A stretch of DNA of 64,000 bases from Promerops cafer (Eukaryota; Chordata; Aves; Passeriformes; Nectariniidae), in NCBI GenBank assembly GCA_013398275.1, contig VZSE01006121.1:1238615-1302614 (forward strand), in the 5' to 3' direction. Each line of letters starts with the position of its first letter. Within the stretch, counting starts at the first letter, position 1. The position numbers and the translations under genes are program-made. This document shows positions 12,301 through 24,293 of this stretch, piece after piece. Below the pieces are notes generated by a model. That model made no database searches, was not told the origin of the DNA, and saw only the letters and a list, made by a program, of their open reading frames with translations.

Positions 12301-15300
12301 ATAGCTGCTGCAGGCCTGGATGACACTGAAGATACAACTCACTCCTCTTTCTACTCTGCCAGAGCATGTTATAACTGAAAGGCCCTGGAAGAAGCTACAG
12401 AGGGAGAGAGGATTGTCTGGGAACAACACAGAGATTTAATTTGAAGCTATGGATGTAGAGAATCTCTAAAAGTTATCTAAAAGTCACAACAGTATCAGAG
12501 ATTCCATCTGAGGAGACTCTCCTTCCCTTCTCTAAAGCCAAGGACAGCAATATTCTCCTTTAGGCCAAAATGACAAAGATGATTTCATTACAGCTTGAAA
12601 GCTCTGCAGCTTTGACCCATATGATGGACCAGAATGAAGAAATGTATCAACTAAAAGATGCTTTGGTCCTGTTTTGTGTCCAAAAGAGACTCTTATGTTC
12701 ACTTCATGTGAAAGAAGCAGAGAGATGGAGGAACTTTCTGTCCTTGTTTAGTCTCTAAATAAGAGTTAGGTCCCTCCTTTCCTGCTGCTCTAAAATTTAT
12801 GGTCTTTCAGTAGTCTACAGCTACCTTCAAGAAAATAAAAAAGGGCAAGAATGGACCAGGGACCCAGTAGAAGATGAGGCATAATCCTACCAGGGAAAAG
12901 GGTTTGTATTTTTTCCTGGTCTTTTTAGGAAAATCGTTTCATAGGAGAGACGTTCAGACCCATCTTACCACATACCTTTTCCCAACACCTATCCTTTAGC
13001 TTTACATTGGCTATAGCAAAACATTCAGAAGTGTCCTTCTATTGAGAGAGATTGCTATTGGCCTAGAAAAAAAGACTTTTTCCCCCTAGATACTGACTTC
13101 AGCAGAAATACACATTTATTATGTGAGAGCAGAATCTGAGAATAACAGAAGACAGAAGTGCACAAATTATCCAAGATACTCACTTCTAAACTTGGAATGT
13201 GGTCCAGCTTTTAACAAAGTACAAGAAAACAAAAGGAAAAAAGCTCAACAATAGCAAAAACATTGTCAAACAATTTGGAGAAATGTGTGAGCAATGAAGA
13301 TTAAAATTCTTTACTCTCAGTTTTTGAAGCCACAGACATTAAGATCTCAGTAAATATTTCAATACTTTCAGAAGAAGAGTACTAATTTATTCTACCTGTC
13401 AAATATTGGGCATAATGCTGCCATTTAACTGTTTTACAAAACTGAGTTCCATTAATTCAGTTACCTTCAAGGCTTTTGACTGATGAGACACTGTAAATCT
13501 AACAGTCCCTGTCAATTCATGCATGATGATGTTGCGCAGACAGTATTCATTTTTAAAAATTAAAAAATAGCTCCAAGTTAGCACTCTAAAATGAAAGTCA
13601 CCTTTTCAGGGCAAAAGGCCTAAGGAAATAGGAAGGCCATGGTTTGATTACATGAATAATCTTTCCTTATGTCACAGTCCACATGAGAAAGATGTTGCAA
13701 CATGGTCCTTGAGTAAGGATGGGCTTGGTTTTCACACTGTAAAGAAAAGATAAAAATGGAATACAAACAACACTTGGAATTACAATGCCTTATGTTTTGG
13801 GCTGGCTGGTTGGTGGAATATGATGTTGAATATCTGAGCTTTCCCAAACCACATTTACTGTAATGTGTTGGTAGCACCAATTTCTCTAAGCTTGGGTCCT
13901 TTTTCTCACATTTTTAATCCCCACTTAGCTTTAAATTCTGCAAGAATTCTCAGGACTAAAGTAAAACCTCATTTTCTTCATTTACTCAAAATATAGTTCT
14001 GAAATTTTGCATTGGTGCAAAGAAGCCACATAGCTGCTAAGAAGAGTACAGCACTTGATGCCAGTATCCTAGGCTGGAAAAGGGGGATGAAAAAGTCATT
14101 GTATCACACAGAAAAAAACTTAAAAGTACACCCAAACCAACCATACTGAGGGTGCATTTTAAGCCCTGAAGTTTGCAATGAAAATAACCCTGGGTGCATG
14201 CCCTTGTATGCATTAAGGCACTAATCCTTAAGACACAACAAGGCTGTAAGCTGAAACTTGCACCAGGACAGACACAGGGTCACCCACCTGGATTCAAAAA
14301 CTTGGACTATCCTCCTGGTCAAACACAGCTCCTGTAAAGCTTACAACTGTCCTGAATATCCACTTACCCCTAGCTACTTCCTCCATATGGTAACCTCCTT
14401 CTGTTAACATGGCAGAATATAATTATTCTAACGAGAACAGCAACAAAACAGCATTCAAACTGTCCTTGTGACTCAGTCCCGGGCCTTCAGAGAGGTTGCA
14501 AGGCCAAAACTCTGGAGAGGGAGCATTCTCTTTGCAATGTATATTTCACTTGAAAGCATTTTCTGTATGCAGAATTAAACACTTATCTTCATTTAAAATG
14601 CCCTGAGACTCTCCTTTGATGTTAAGTTAGGAAAAAGGTGCACTCTTTGCTGTTCACAGAATTTGTGCAATTTGGGGATTTTCTACTTACATCCACGTTA
14701 AAGCACAAGACAAATACATCCAAGAAAGAGCTGTGATTTAATATGAAGGTGGAAACTGTAAATACAAAATGAGAAATTGGAGATCAGAAGTCTTCCCTTC
14801 TAGAAAAGCATCACTGCTTCATGAGGTACTCTAAATTTCAGAAGCAGGGTACCAAGTTGGGTGACATTGCTCATCTGCTCTGCTAATCCATGTTCTGCAG
14901 AGATTTCTGGGATAGAGTGGGATCACTTTAGTTTGAAGGATTCTTTGTGGTATTTATATTAGTGCTAAGTTTGTTGATGTAATGTCATGATGGTGGTCTT
15001 CTGTCCAAATCCAACATGTAATTAATGTGATTAAAACCACAACTTTTCAAAGGAAACTTGGCATGCTTTTCTAGAAGGATATGTAGACTTCTTGTGTTTG
15101 TAGTACATATCTGAATGCAAATGCGTGTGTTTGATTTCCCCTGAGTGTTGTGTGAACAATTATTATTACTGACCTGGAAATTATTCTACTTTCCCTATTT
15201 GACCATTGTTTTTGTCTGAGTTAATGCATCCCTGAAACCAGATGTGCAATACTGAATACATTTCCATTACTTAACATGATCATGTGTATTTATTATCCTG

Positions 15301-16389
15301 ATGTTTCAGGCAGTAACAGTTGGTTTGTGCTGCACACTCCATGACCTTGGTCTGGTACAATGACCAACAGGCCTCACAGGAGAAAACGCAGGGTGCTGCA
15401 AGGAATCCATGTCATTGAGGCATTGCCTGGGATATTATTGCTATGAACCACTTGAAACAAAAGGAAAGAAAATTTAGATTCTAGTTCTCTAAAGCATGCC
15501 TCTGTTAAATTTTACACAGACATCTACCATGAGGCAGAACCAGCATCACCTCCTGCTGTTAGCAATGAAAAGGTTGCTCTGGCCAGTTCTAATTTCAGCC
15601 AGAAGAGTGCAGCAGGATATACCTGTGTTGAACATGTCCTCAACAAGGCAGACCTAGAAAACGGCCAAAAAATTTTTAAATATCACCCACTCCCTACAAT
15701 AACAGCCTGACGCACAAACCAAAATAAATGCCAGTTAACAACAAATTGATTTCTTTCCGTCACAGAAAAGGGCATTAGAAAGAAGAGGATAGTTGACCAA
15801 ACAGTGGCTATTGCTCCTTAACTCTAAACCCAGTAATTTACATTGCTGTAAACAAAAGACTAGTAATGGAGGAAGTGATTGTTTGTGAATACTGAAGATT
15901 TTTTAAAAAATAAATTAAAGACTGGGGGAATATCATGTCATGCAAAAACTACATTTGCAGTAATCCTCCACAGTGACATAAAAAGGGATTTATGGAACCA
16001 GATTCTTAAATGTTCTGCAATATCCCAGTGTACACCCAAACCTTTGTGTTACTCTCACAATTTTCTTATGAGGTCAAAACCTACTGCTCTGAGTGTGCAG
16101 TAAAATGCATCTGCAGATCTTTGCTTAATTTTAAACAGAAAATTAAGAGTTATAGAAAGAGTTTTCATGCCAACCAGCTCAGTTACCTGTAGATAGCTTT
16201 CCCCTTATCTGCATGAAGAGCACGCACCAGACCCATCTTACATCTGCTCAAGGGCACTAGCAAGAGAGCAGAGTGTGTGTAATGCAGTGTTGGCAGTTCC
16301 ATGTGAGAACAGGCACCGTTTTTTGGGGTTTTGTTTCCAGCTGAACTGCATGGTCTGAATAAGGGGGAAACCCCCATCCCTTTATCATA

Positions 16390-16445
16390 AAAGATAAAGA
16401 TACAGAGATACAGGTTAGATACAGGTTACAAAGACACAGGTGAGA
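16390..16445. repeat. Decayed tandem repeat (GATACAGGTTA-type unit)
   Basis: Four to five imperfect copies of a roughly 10-13-base unit built on GATACAG/ACAGGTTA, ending ACACAGGTGAGAAACAG. Unit boundaries are uncertain. Confidence 0.6.
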
Positions 16446-19400
16446 AACAGATTGCTTTCCTACTGTACCCTTAAAGAAGTTTCTTCATACAATCATAGCA
16501 GAATACAGGAAAAGTAAGGTAGAGTAGCATTCCCAAATGCAACAGGGAAAAAGTGTAGGAACAGAGAAAACAGAAATTTTACCATTCATTTCAATATGCA
16601 GATATTCCTCCATTTCTGCTTCATCTCCTATGCACTGGCATCATCCACTCACTGGCAGCAGATGTTAATGCCTGCATAGCTTCCAAAATGGGTTCTTCTC
16701 CATTCAGTTCCTACTGTTTTCTTCAACAAAGAAAGATCTCTCTACCACAAATAATATTCAAGAAGGAGCTCTTCATCAAAGATTCTCTCTGTGGATGGTG
16801 GTAACCAAAAAAGTGCACAAATGCCACCCACAATAGTAACTGTGCTCCATGCACTCCTTTCTTTGGAACCACCCTGTGGCTGCTCTCCAAATTACAGTCC
16901 CCCCAGTTTCATGCTCAGCTACTGCTCTACTTTATTCTTGTTTGTGCAAGGTAAAACACAGAAAAAAACAGAGAGATGAGATTTTCATCAAACTCCATAG
17001 AAGTGAGAAAAACCTAGGTGCACCACCAACCCCTCACCTCAGGAGATGAAACAGCTGAAGGATAAGGATGGGCACAGCAGAAGCTCTAGCTATACTGTCC
17101 TTTGTAGTCAGAGGGTGAAGGCTTTCTGTGCTAAAGCAGGGGGAGGGAGAGTGCTGGGAAAGCTGAGTAGATGGCTGCACTCAGAGGAGTTTATCCTAGT
17201 TATGCTGAGGAAGGCAAAGGGGCTCACAATCTCCAGGCCATTGCAAAAGGGGGAAGCTCTGCACACAGCTCTTTCTGAAGAGAGAGAAGCCCCCATTTTT
17301 GTAGATATCATTACCAAGCCTTGCATAACTTTGCATAGGACAGCATTAGGCAAGTTGCTGGCTTGGGGCACACTCCCTTGGAGCTGCTTGCAGCCCGAGA
17401 AGCCTGCGTGTACCTCTCGCTTGCACATGGCCTCTCTGTGCTCAGGAATCCAACGTAAGGTTTATATCATCCCACACAGAGGTGCAGATGTTGGCTTCCC
17501 AGAGCAGCAATAACATGTCTCCTCTCCAGTAAGTTATGTTGTTTTCCTAGCGTCTCCTCTGAAGTCACTCTGGCTGCTCCTGGTTCTTCCACATCTCTAT
17601 ATGCCATACACTCACACATTTTGTTCTCTTTGAGGATTTTTGGCTGGAGACTGTCGGAATGTCATAAGGCATATCTGTCCAGATTTTGAACTTGCCTAAA
17701 CTGGCCAAGCTCACTCAGAGTCAGTGCTTTATATCTACACAGGATCTGTTTCATGCTCTCTTACCAGCAAAGACAGCACTAGTCTTGTAACAGTTGTTCC
17801 ATTGGTCATGTAGAAATATTGCCTGCAAACTCATCATTTATAGTGGAGACAGGGGCGTGGAAATGAGTAAAAACTTGTTTTTTCTTTCATAGTATAATAT
17901 TTTGACCTGTTTTACTAAGTTAGCAGTTACAAAGCACTGTAAGCAGCCAACATGGGCTGATTTACTCACACATGTAACTAATCCTTGTTGAGACATGATT
18001 CCAGTATTATGGGCCCTGTTCACTGAAATTGCTCCCAACTTACATTACCATAAAGGAGAACAGAATTAGGTTTAACATGAATATGCAGCCCTATGCATAT
18101 GCAATTTTACTATGTATTGATATATATGTGCATAAATCACCTATGCACAAAGTGCATATACATACTGTCATTCTTATAAATCAGCAGATTCAAATAAGAT
18201 ATTTTCCTAGAAAACAGCTTGTATACTGACTACAGTTAAAAATCATAATTTTGGGATTAAAATGAGAACTCAGATTGAAATCTTTTCATCTGCTCAGTTT
18301 TACTGCAGTGCAAGTTGCTCAGGACATACATCAACAGTAATATATTACTTGCAACTATGGGATCCTCTTTTTTAAAAAATCAGGAAGCCATTGCAGTTTG
18401 TTGTTGTGACTGAACAAATGTTAGGACTAGCTGTTCCTGAATTTGAAGGGATAAAAAGAGGAGGTGAGAACAATCCAGGATAATTCAGTTCATCCTTGAC
18501 AGTCACCTCACTGGCTTTAGGCTTCAGTGAGAAGGGCAGGCTGGGCTTCTGATCTTCAGAAACACTGATATGTGGTAGGAGATGTACAGACAGGGAGTGA
18601 ATAGGAAATGTGTCACACATCCTAAGAACTTACAATCCGACGCAAAGACTGAAAAAGGGCAAAGAAGCTTCAAAAGTACAGAGTTCTCTCTCTCATATCA
18701 TCGTGTGACAGGGAAGATTTGAGCTTTTTCTAGTACATGGTGTGTCCATCTAGGACCTCTTTTCAAGCAGCCATCAATATGCTTTTCCAAAAAGTGGTAA
18801 CCAATTCCACAGTCCAACCCTGATGGTTTCTCAGACTTGAAACTACTCACAGAGCATACAGTCGTCAGTGACTGCCTCTACCTAAATTTGCAAGCTTCTA
18901 AAGAGTGACAGATGCAGGAGTTAACAATAGCAGCAATATAATAAAAATAACACATTTTGGAAATCCCTACATGAATGAGCAGAAACTACAGAACAAGAAG
19001 ACTAATGACCAAAGATTTACAAGTCTGAAGCAAAGCATCAGCTTACATGTTAAGACATGTTTGGATTGGCCTTAAGTTATTGAAAAGAAAAAAAAAAATA
19101 GAATTTTTAGTATAGTACTGATATATGGTACTCCTCACAGTCCAAATTAAGGAGAGTTTTGCTAGAGACTTTGGCAAGCACAAGTTTGACAAAGTCTTTC
19201 AGTACTGCACTCTGCAGTCAAAGCAACTTCTCTGCTTATTAAACACGAGCATCTGCAGGCAATAATGGACAGTAATTCACAGTCAGTTTTACCAGTTTAA
19301 GGTAGAAGTTACAGAGACACAATATAAAAAACTACAAATGCTTCCATGAAGCTTTAAACCAGTGCAGAATTAGATGAAGTGCTCACCAGAGAGGGACTGT

Positions 19401-19560
19401 CACTTCATGGTGTTACCTTTCCTTTGCCTCTTTACAGACCACACATAAAAGCTGCTCACAGGGAACGGAGCTGACAGGGCTACACTATAACAGGGTGATG
19501 TTTCAACAGTACATTTCCAAGTCAGCAACCTCGCATAATCCAAGGACTGCCAAAAGGCAA

Positions 19561-19594
19561 GGGGAGCCAGGGGGTGAGGGGTGAAGGCAAGGGG
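19561..19594 (+). other. G-quadruplex-forming motif
   Basis: Four runs of four or five G separated by 5, 3 and 9 bases (GGGGAGCCAGGGGGTGAGGG opens it). It lies about 4 kb downstream of the BNC1 stop. The last loop is longer than the classic limit of seven. Confidence 0.5.
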
Positions 19595-22074
19595 AAATGA
19601 AAAGCCAGTCTACCTTCAGAAACATGCTTGCTGAGGTTATGTGGAAATCTCTCTAGCCAGCAATCTGTTTGAGAGTTTTCCAAAAGTTTTCCAAGTCATT
19701 CAAAGCTGACTCGATCATGCTATGCGTACATAATTCTACTTCAAACCGTGTCTTGCCCTCCCCTCAAATGGGGGGGACTAGCAGTAAATGCTGCTCTGAA
19801 CAAAACCTTTGATCCAACCTTCCTCCTCTTATTGCACTGTTGTCTCCTTCCCAGTCTCCTTCCCAGTTCGAACTCTCATTTCAGCTTGGAAATGAATGCT
19901 CACTTGTAGGCTGAATGGAATCCTTATGGGCTGTATCTCAAACTCCAAAGGTGTTTTTAGTTTAGCTGCTTTTCTTAAATCTATGCTTGCTGATTAATCA
20001 GAAATTGCTCATGAACCCTTTTCAAGGAGGACCTGGCACTCTACTTAAAAATCCCTGGATTAAGACCAAATAGTTTAGCTGTTTTTTCGGCTTCCCTATT
20101 CAATGTAGGGCATCAGACAGGTATTTTCAGAACTTGTTTCTCCACTTTGCTGGGTTTTGCAGTGTATAACTTCAGTAAAGATTTACTAGAAACAACAGCC
20201 TCTGGTTTTGCTGCAGTTCTTTTCAAAGTACTTAGAAAACCGGGGCTATGAAAACAGATCCCTTACACTCCATTCAAGATAGATTTCTGCAAATACTTCT
20301 GTAAGCACCAGGACACTCATTGTTCCACAGGGACATAGACTTGCTACCACAAACTATTCAAAGTACCTGTGTTCTGAAACTGGATGCTCAGAGTGGCTAC
20401 CCCGCAGTGTGCACCCGTGCCTTCTCCTTTGGAGTCACAGAAAGACAACAGGATGTAATTTTTGAGGTTCTTGTTTTCTAAGGGAGAAGAAAAAAGACAA
20501 AAATAAAAAAGGAGCAACATACTCGAGTAGCAAGGGTGGGCATGCCCAGGCCCAGTTCAAATCTCAGGCAAAGATTTGAGCCCCCAGCTGCACATACTCA
20601 CAGATTATAGATGTGAGCATCTCTGGAACTGAGCCCCAGCCAGGGGAAGCTGCTTCAGCTCTCCAGACCGACTCTGAAAAGCTCCAAAAATAATGGTACT
20701 ACTATTCTGAAGTGAGGTTACTTCCTTCAACATCTGTGGTGAATATGTGATATGGGCTGCTATAAGCATCACACTTATTTAAAACTAACTGGAGATGTCA
20801 AGGTTTGGTCCAGCCACATTGTGGTCATTAGGAGGAGGGAGCTACACAAACGCTTCATGAGATACATATGCTGCTCTAGGGGTACTAAGGGTTAGCCTAT
20901 TCTGAGAAATCTCCCATCCTATCCAGATCTTTGAGAAATAACAAAAAACCCCCACCAAACCCTTCCAAAATATAAAGAGAGCACAAAATATCTTTCAGTG
21001 TAGTTCTCAATGATGAGATATTTACCTTCTGTTTAGCTGACGGCTTTTAAATGAACCTCTACCCTTGCCTACTGCACAAAGAAAAAAAAAATCAATAAAA
21101 TATCTGACAACATTTATTACATTACTTCTAATGGCTCATTAAAATAATGACACTTCCTTATTATGGAATAAGTTAGTACTGTTGTCAAACCAGTGCTCTC
21201 TACAGACAGAATGTGCTCTCAGAAATTGAGTTTTTTTAAATAAAAATTAAGAATAGCAGTATTTTTCAAGCAAAAAAGCCTACTTTTCTGAATCAACCAG
21301 AGGCATTATTATTGGTTTTTATTAACACATACAAAATTATTAGGGTATACAAATGTGTTTCGTTTTTTTTTTGACACAGTGAAAACTAAATAAATGGGCA
21401 TTACATTTGTTTACATCACATTTTGTTTCAAAAAAACAGTTAATGATTAAACAAAGAGGTATATATATATATGTATGTATAAAAAAAAAGAGCTTGAAAT
21501 AGCTGGATAACAAATAATTGATTTATACTATCAAAAGGCTGGGAGCAATTGTGTCTCCTGTGATTGTGCCCTTAGCTTTCAAACTATGACTCCCACTGAA
21601 AGGAGTTGCTATTAAAAATCCAAAGAAAACAACAATAAAAAACCTGAACAAAACAAACACCACTCTACTCCCCCCAAAAAACCAAAACACCGATTCCCCC
21701 CAGAACAGAACCTCAAAGCAATGGCACAACTTTCTGCAGGCTAATATTTTTTCCTGACGGCTTCAAGCACAAATGGATTACTTTAAATATCACATAAACC
21801 TACAGTAAATTAAAAAAATAGAAGATTACTTTACACAATGCATGGAAACCATTTCTAGTGAGCACAAACATTTACAACTGTGTCATGTTTTTTCCTCGCA
21901 TAACCCATACTCACACACAAACCAGTTTTCAAAAGAATTGGTGAAATATTCAGTCCACATTTGTTTCTTTTATACAATATGAAATGGTTACAATACCATA
22001 GTATTTTTTCGAATAAGTTAAACATCAAGACATATGGCAATAGCATTGTACTATTCTTTCTACATACATATGAA

Positions 22075-23611
22075 ATCCTGAATTTCAGTCTATTTTTATT
22101 CAGTCACAAAAATGAATAAAGACTAAGATCCAGTTATACTGGAAAACTAGACTAGTTCTAGAAACCACAAATACTGTAAGCACTTCGGTATAATATGTAC
22201 AGATTGTGCTGCCAATGTCATGCTTGCATACTAGAATTGATCAACAGATTTCCACTGGTGGAATAAAGTAAAAAAGGTACTGTAAGACTTGCTTTCTTAT
22301 TTCTTTTCCTCTCTGCAAATGATTGAAAGAGGACACACCACAAGTACACACACAGCATTTGTATGATGTGACTACAAATTAAATATTAAAGTGTTTTTAA
22401 ATACAATGCAAGGCCAGTCTTCTTAAGTGCATAGAATGTGATGCAGAATACTGTTAATTACAGGGGCAACTACAAAGATGTGAAACATTTTAACAGATAT
22501 TGAACAATGCTCTTATAAAAAAGAGGTGTGAATGAGAATAAGAATTCTTCTATTGTTACAAAGATCCAGACATTATCCCCCACTGGTAAGAGAAACTAAC
22601 TGCTGCATCATAAAAGATGTATCTACCTACTGCATCCATTTTTATCTCTTCCTCTCAGAAGCTTAGAATTGCACCCTTAAGCTCCTAAGCACTCTGGATA
22701 TTTGGTGGGGATTTTTCCTTTTTTTTTTTCCTATTTTTAACAAAACTTTTCTCTTCCTGAAAGTAGAACTCAAAAAGTGCATTTTAAATTAAAGGGCTTA
22801 CTTTCCCCCCCTATTTGTTGGATGCATTTGCCATAGGTTAGAAATTTTAGCTTAAACTATTAATTTTTTCTACCACTACAATTTATCAGAATGTCTCAGA
22901 TTTATTCAGGCTATTCTGCCAACAAGTTAAGTAGCCCCTTTTCCTGCAAATCAAATGGTATTAAATTCTAAGAAATCCAAAATACTGTAATCTTTACTGA
23001 AGAGAAATGCAAACTTAAAGACTAAACACTGCAGGATTTTTCAGAAGATTTGGACTGTATGCAGTTTTCCCAAATTTGTATTTTCTCCTTTGGATTTTGA
23101 GATATAGTTAAGTACATATATTCTGTTCTACTAACACTGCAAGTCAGCTTCAGACTAAGGTCTCAGGAATGAAACGGTAGCCTCAAAATTCTCAACCTAA
23201 CCAGAGGAAACTCACCCCAATCATTACTCATTTCTTACACAACACAACCCATTTAACATGTAAACACAAGCAATGATGGTTCTCATTTAAAGTTCCTATT
23301 GTGGCAAGTAATACTTCACAGGTATCAGAAACACTTTAGTTAATGTCTCCATATTTCCCCCATTTCTAAGATGTTTTCTTTTCCTTACAGATGTTTTAGC
23401 TGTTCAACATCAAACCAAACAATTGCACGAAAACTACAGCACCAAGCTTTGCTAACTGAAACTGCTGGAGAGCACACACAGGAGAAAAGAATTTGACTGT
23501 GGTTGTTGAGTGAGCTAGAAGTCAAATGAGCTTAAATAAACCTAATGTTAACAACATTCCTTAACTGAAATGATTAATTCTTAGCAGAAGTAAATTAAGA
23601 TCAGTCTGATC
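22075..23611 (-). other. BNC1: Probable BNC1 3' UTR
   Basis: AT-rich sequence directly after the BNC1 stop codon with no open frame of note. The right edge is fixed by the stop. The left edge is inferred from a canonical AATAAA on the minus strand at 22095-22100, giving a 3' UTR of about 1.5 kb. Other minus-strand AATAAA motifs lie at 22901-22906 (shorter form) and at 21318-21323 and 21113-21118 (longer forms), so alternative ends are possible. Confidence 0.6.
22095..22100 (-). promoter_or_regulatory. Candidate BNC1 polyadenylation signal (AATAAA)
   Basis: Canonical AATAAA on the minus strand, about 1.5 kb after the BNC1 stop. A TATGTATGT-type GU-rich stretch follows within about 40 bases. 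It is the best of four candidates by context; use is inferred. Confidence 0.5.
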
Positions 23612-24293
23612 TTACTGTAAGCTAGTTGGTGACCCAGCCAGACTTTTGTGCAGATTGGGGTTTTGACTGTGCCTGTTCCGACTGCGAACAGATGAAAACA
23701 TTGTGTTGCAACCTGGGACTTTGCATTTGTGGAGCTGGCGGAGATGCACAGTTTTGTAATGAGCCCTGAAAGTTCCTTTATTACTGTATGTTTTTTGACA
23801 TATATGACAAGTTATTGGCAAACTGGAAGGTAAATTTATAAAGTTTTGATTAGCTTTCTCAATTAAAGTACAGTCTTGGTAGAGTTCATCATTAGGCATT
23901 AGGCTGGGTCCTTCACAGCTTTCATCACTGTCATCCAAAGGCATGGTGCATATTTCACTTCCTCCGTCAGAATCCCAAGAAGAATGAGCACTACTCTCAG
24001 ATTTAACGCTGGAAGTAGTGCTTAGATCCAGAACAGCTCCATCATTTAATGGATCGTATCCATAACTCTCAGAACAGGGTTCTGCAATTTTGCTCATTGG
24101 AAAAACGTAGCTGCCTGTTCTGTTCATTCCTTTGAAGATTACAGAAGTACGTCCAACGTGTTGTTTTAAAGAGACATCTTGGCAAAACTCCTTAGCCATG
24201 TCTTTCAAGAGGTATGTTGCATTGAAATGGTTGTTGAATTCCAGTGTATCTTTAGTCAGAAGCTTATGATGAAGATTTAGGTTTGAACTATGT
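23612..24293 (-). CDS. BNC1: BNC1 terminal coding exon 5 (end of finger 4, serine stripe, finger pair 3)
   Basis: The exon opens after TTCTTCTAG with A-CAT-AGT, completing Arg756 and supplying His757, the first histidine ligand of finger 4. It encodes residues 757-982 and ends SLQ-TAA. Seen in order: HSSNLNLHHK; MAKEFCQDVSL; a serine stripe STTSSVKSESSAHSS (about 847-861) followed by acidic residues; finger 5 (C918, C921, H934, H939) and finger 6 (C946, C951, H964, H971); and a short tail. The first ATG in the exon is not a start. The finger 5-6 segment, from TCHICQKTYSNKGTFRAH onwards, is nearly identical to human BNC1. Confidence 0.98.

Larger units (their letters stand above)
12301..22074. 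other. Intergenic, proximal downstream flank of BNC1
   Basis: No gene recognised. A 155-codon plus-strand frame at 17046-17513 has no recognisable domain and sits on a locally GC-richer stretch. Also present are a decayed tandem repeat (16390-16445), an octamer-type motif (18093-18104) and a G-rich motif (19561-19594). The part from about 21.1 to 22.07 kb could still be transcribed if BNC1 uses a more distal polyadenylation site. Confidence 0.6.

Noticed and set aside
17046..17513. 155-codon plus-strand open frame, the longest outside BNC1
   Set aside because: No domain, no recognisable composition, and another long frame on the opposite strand; locally higher GC lowers stop frequency, so chance is adequate.
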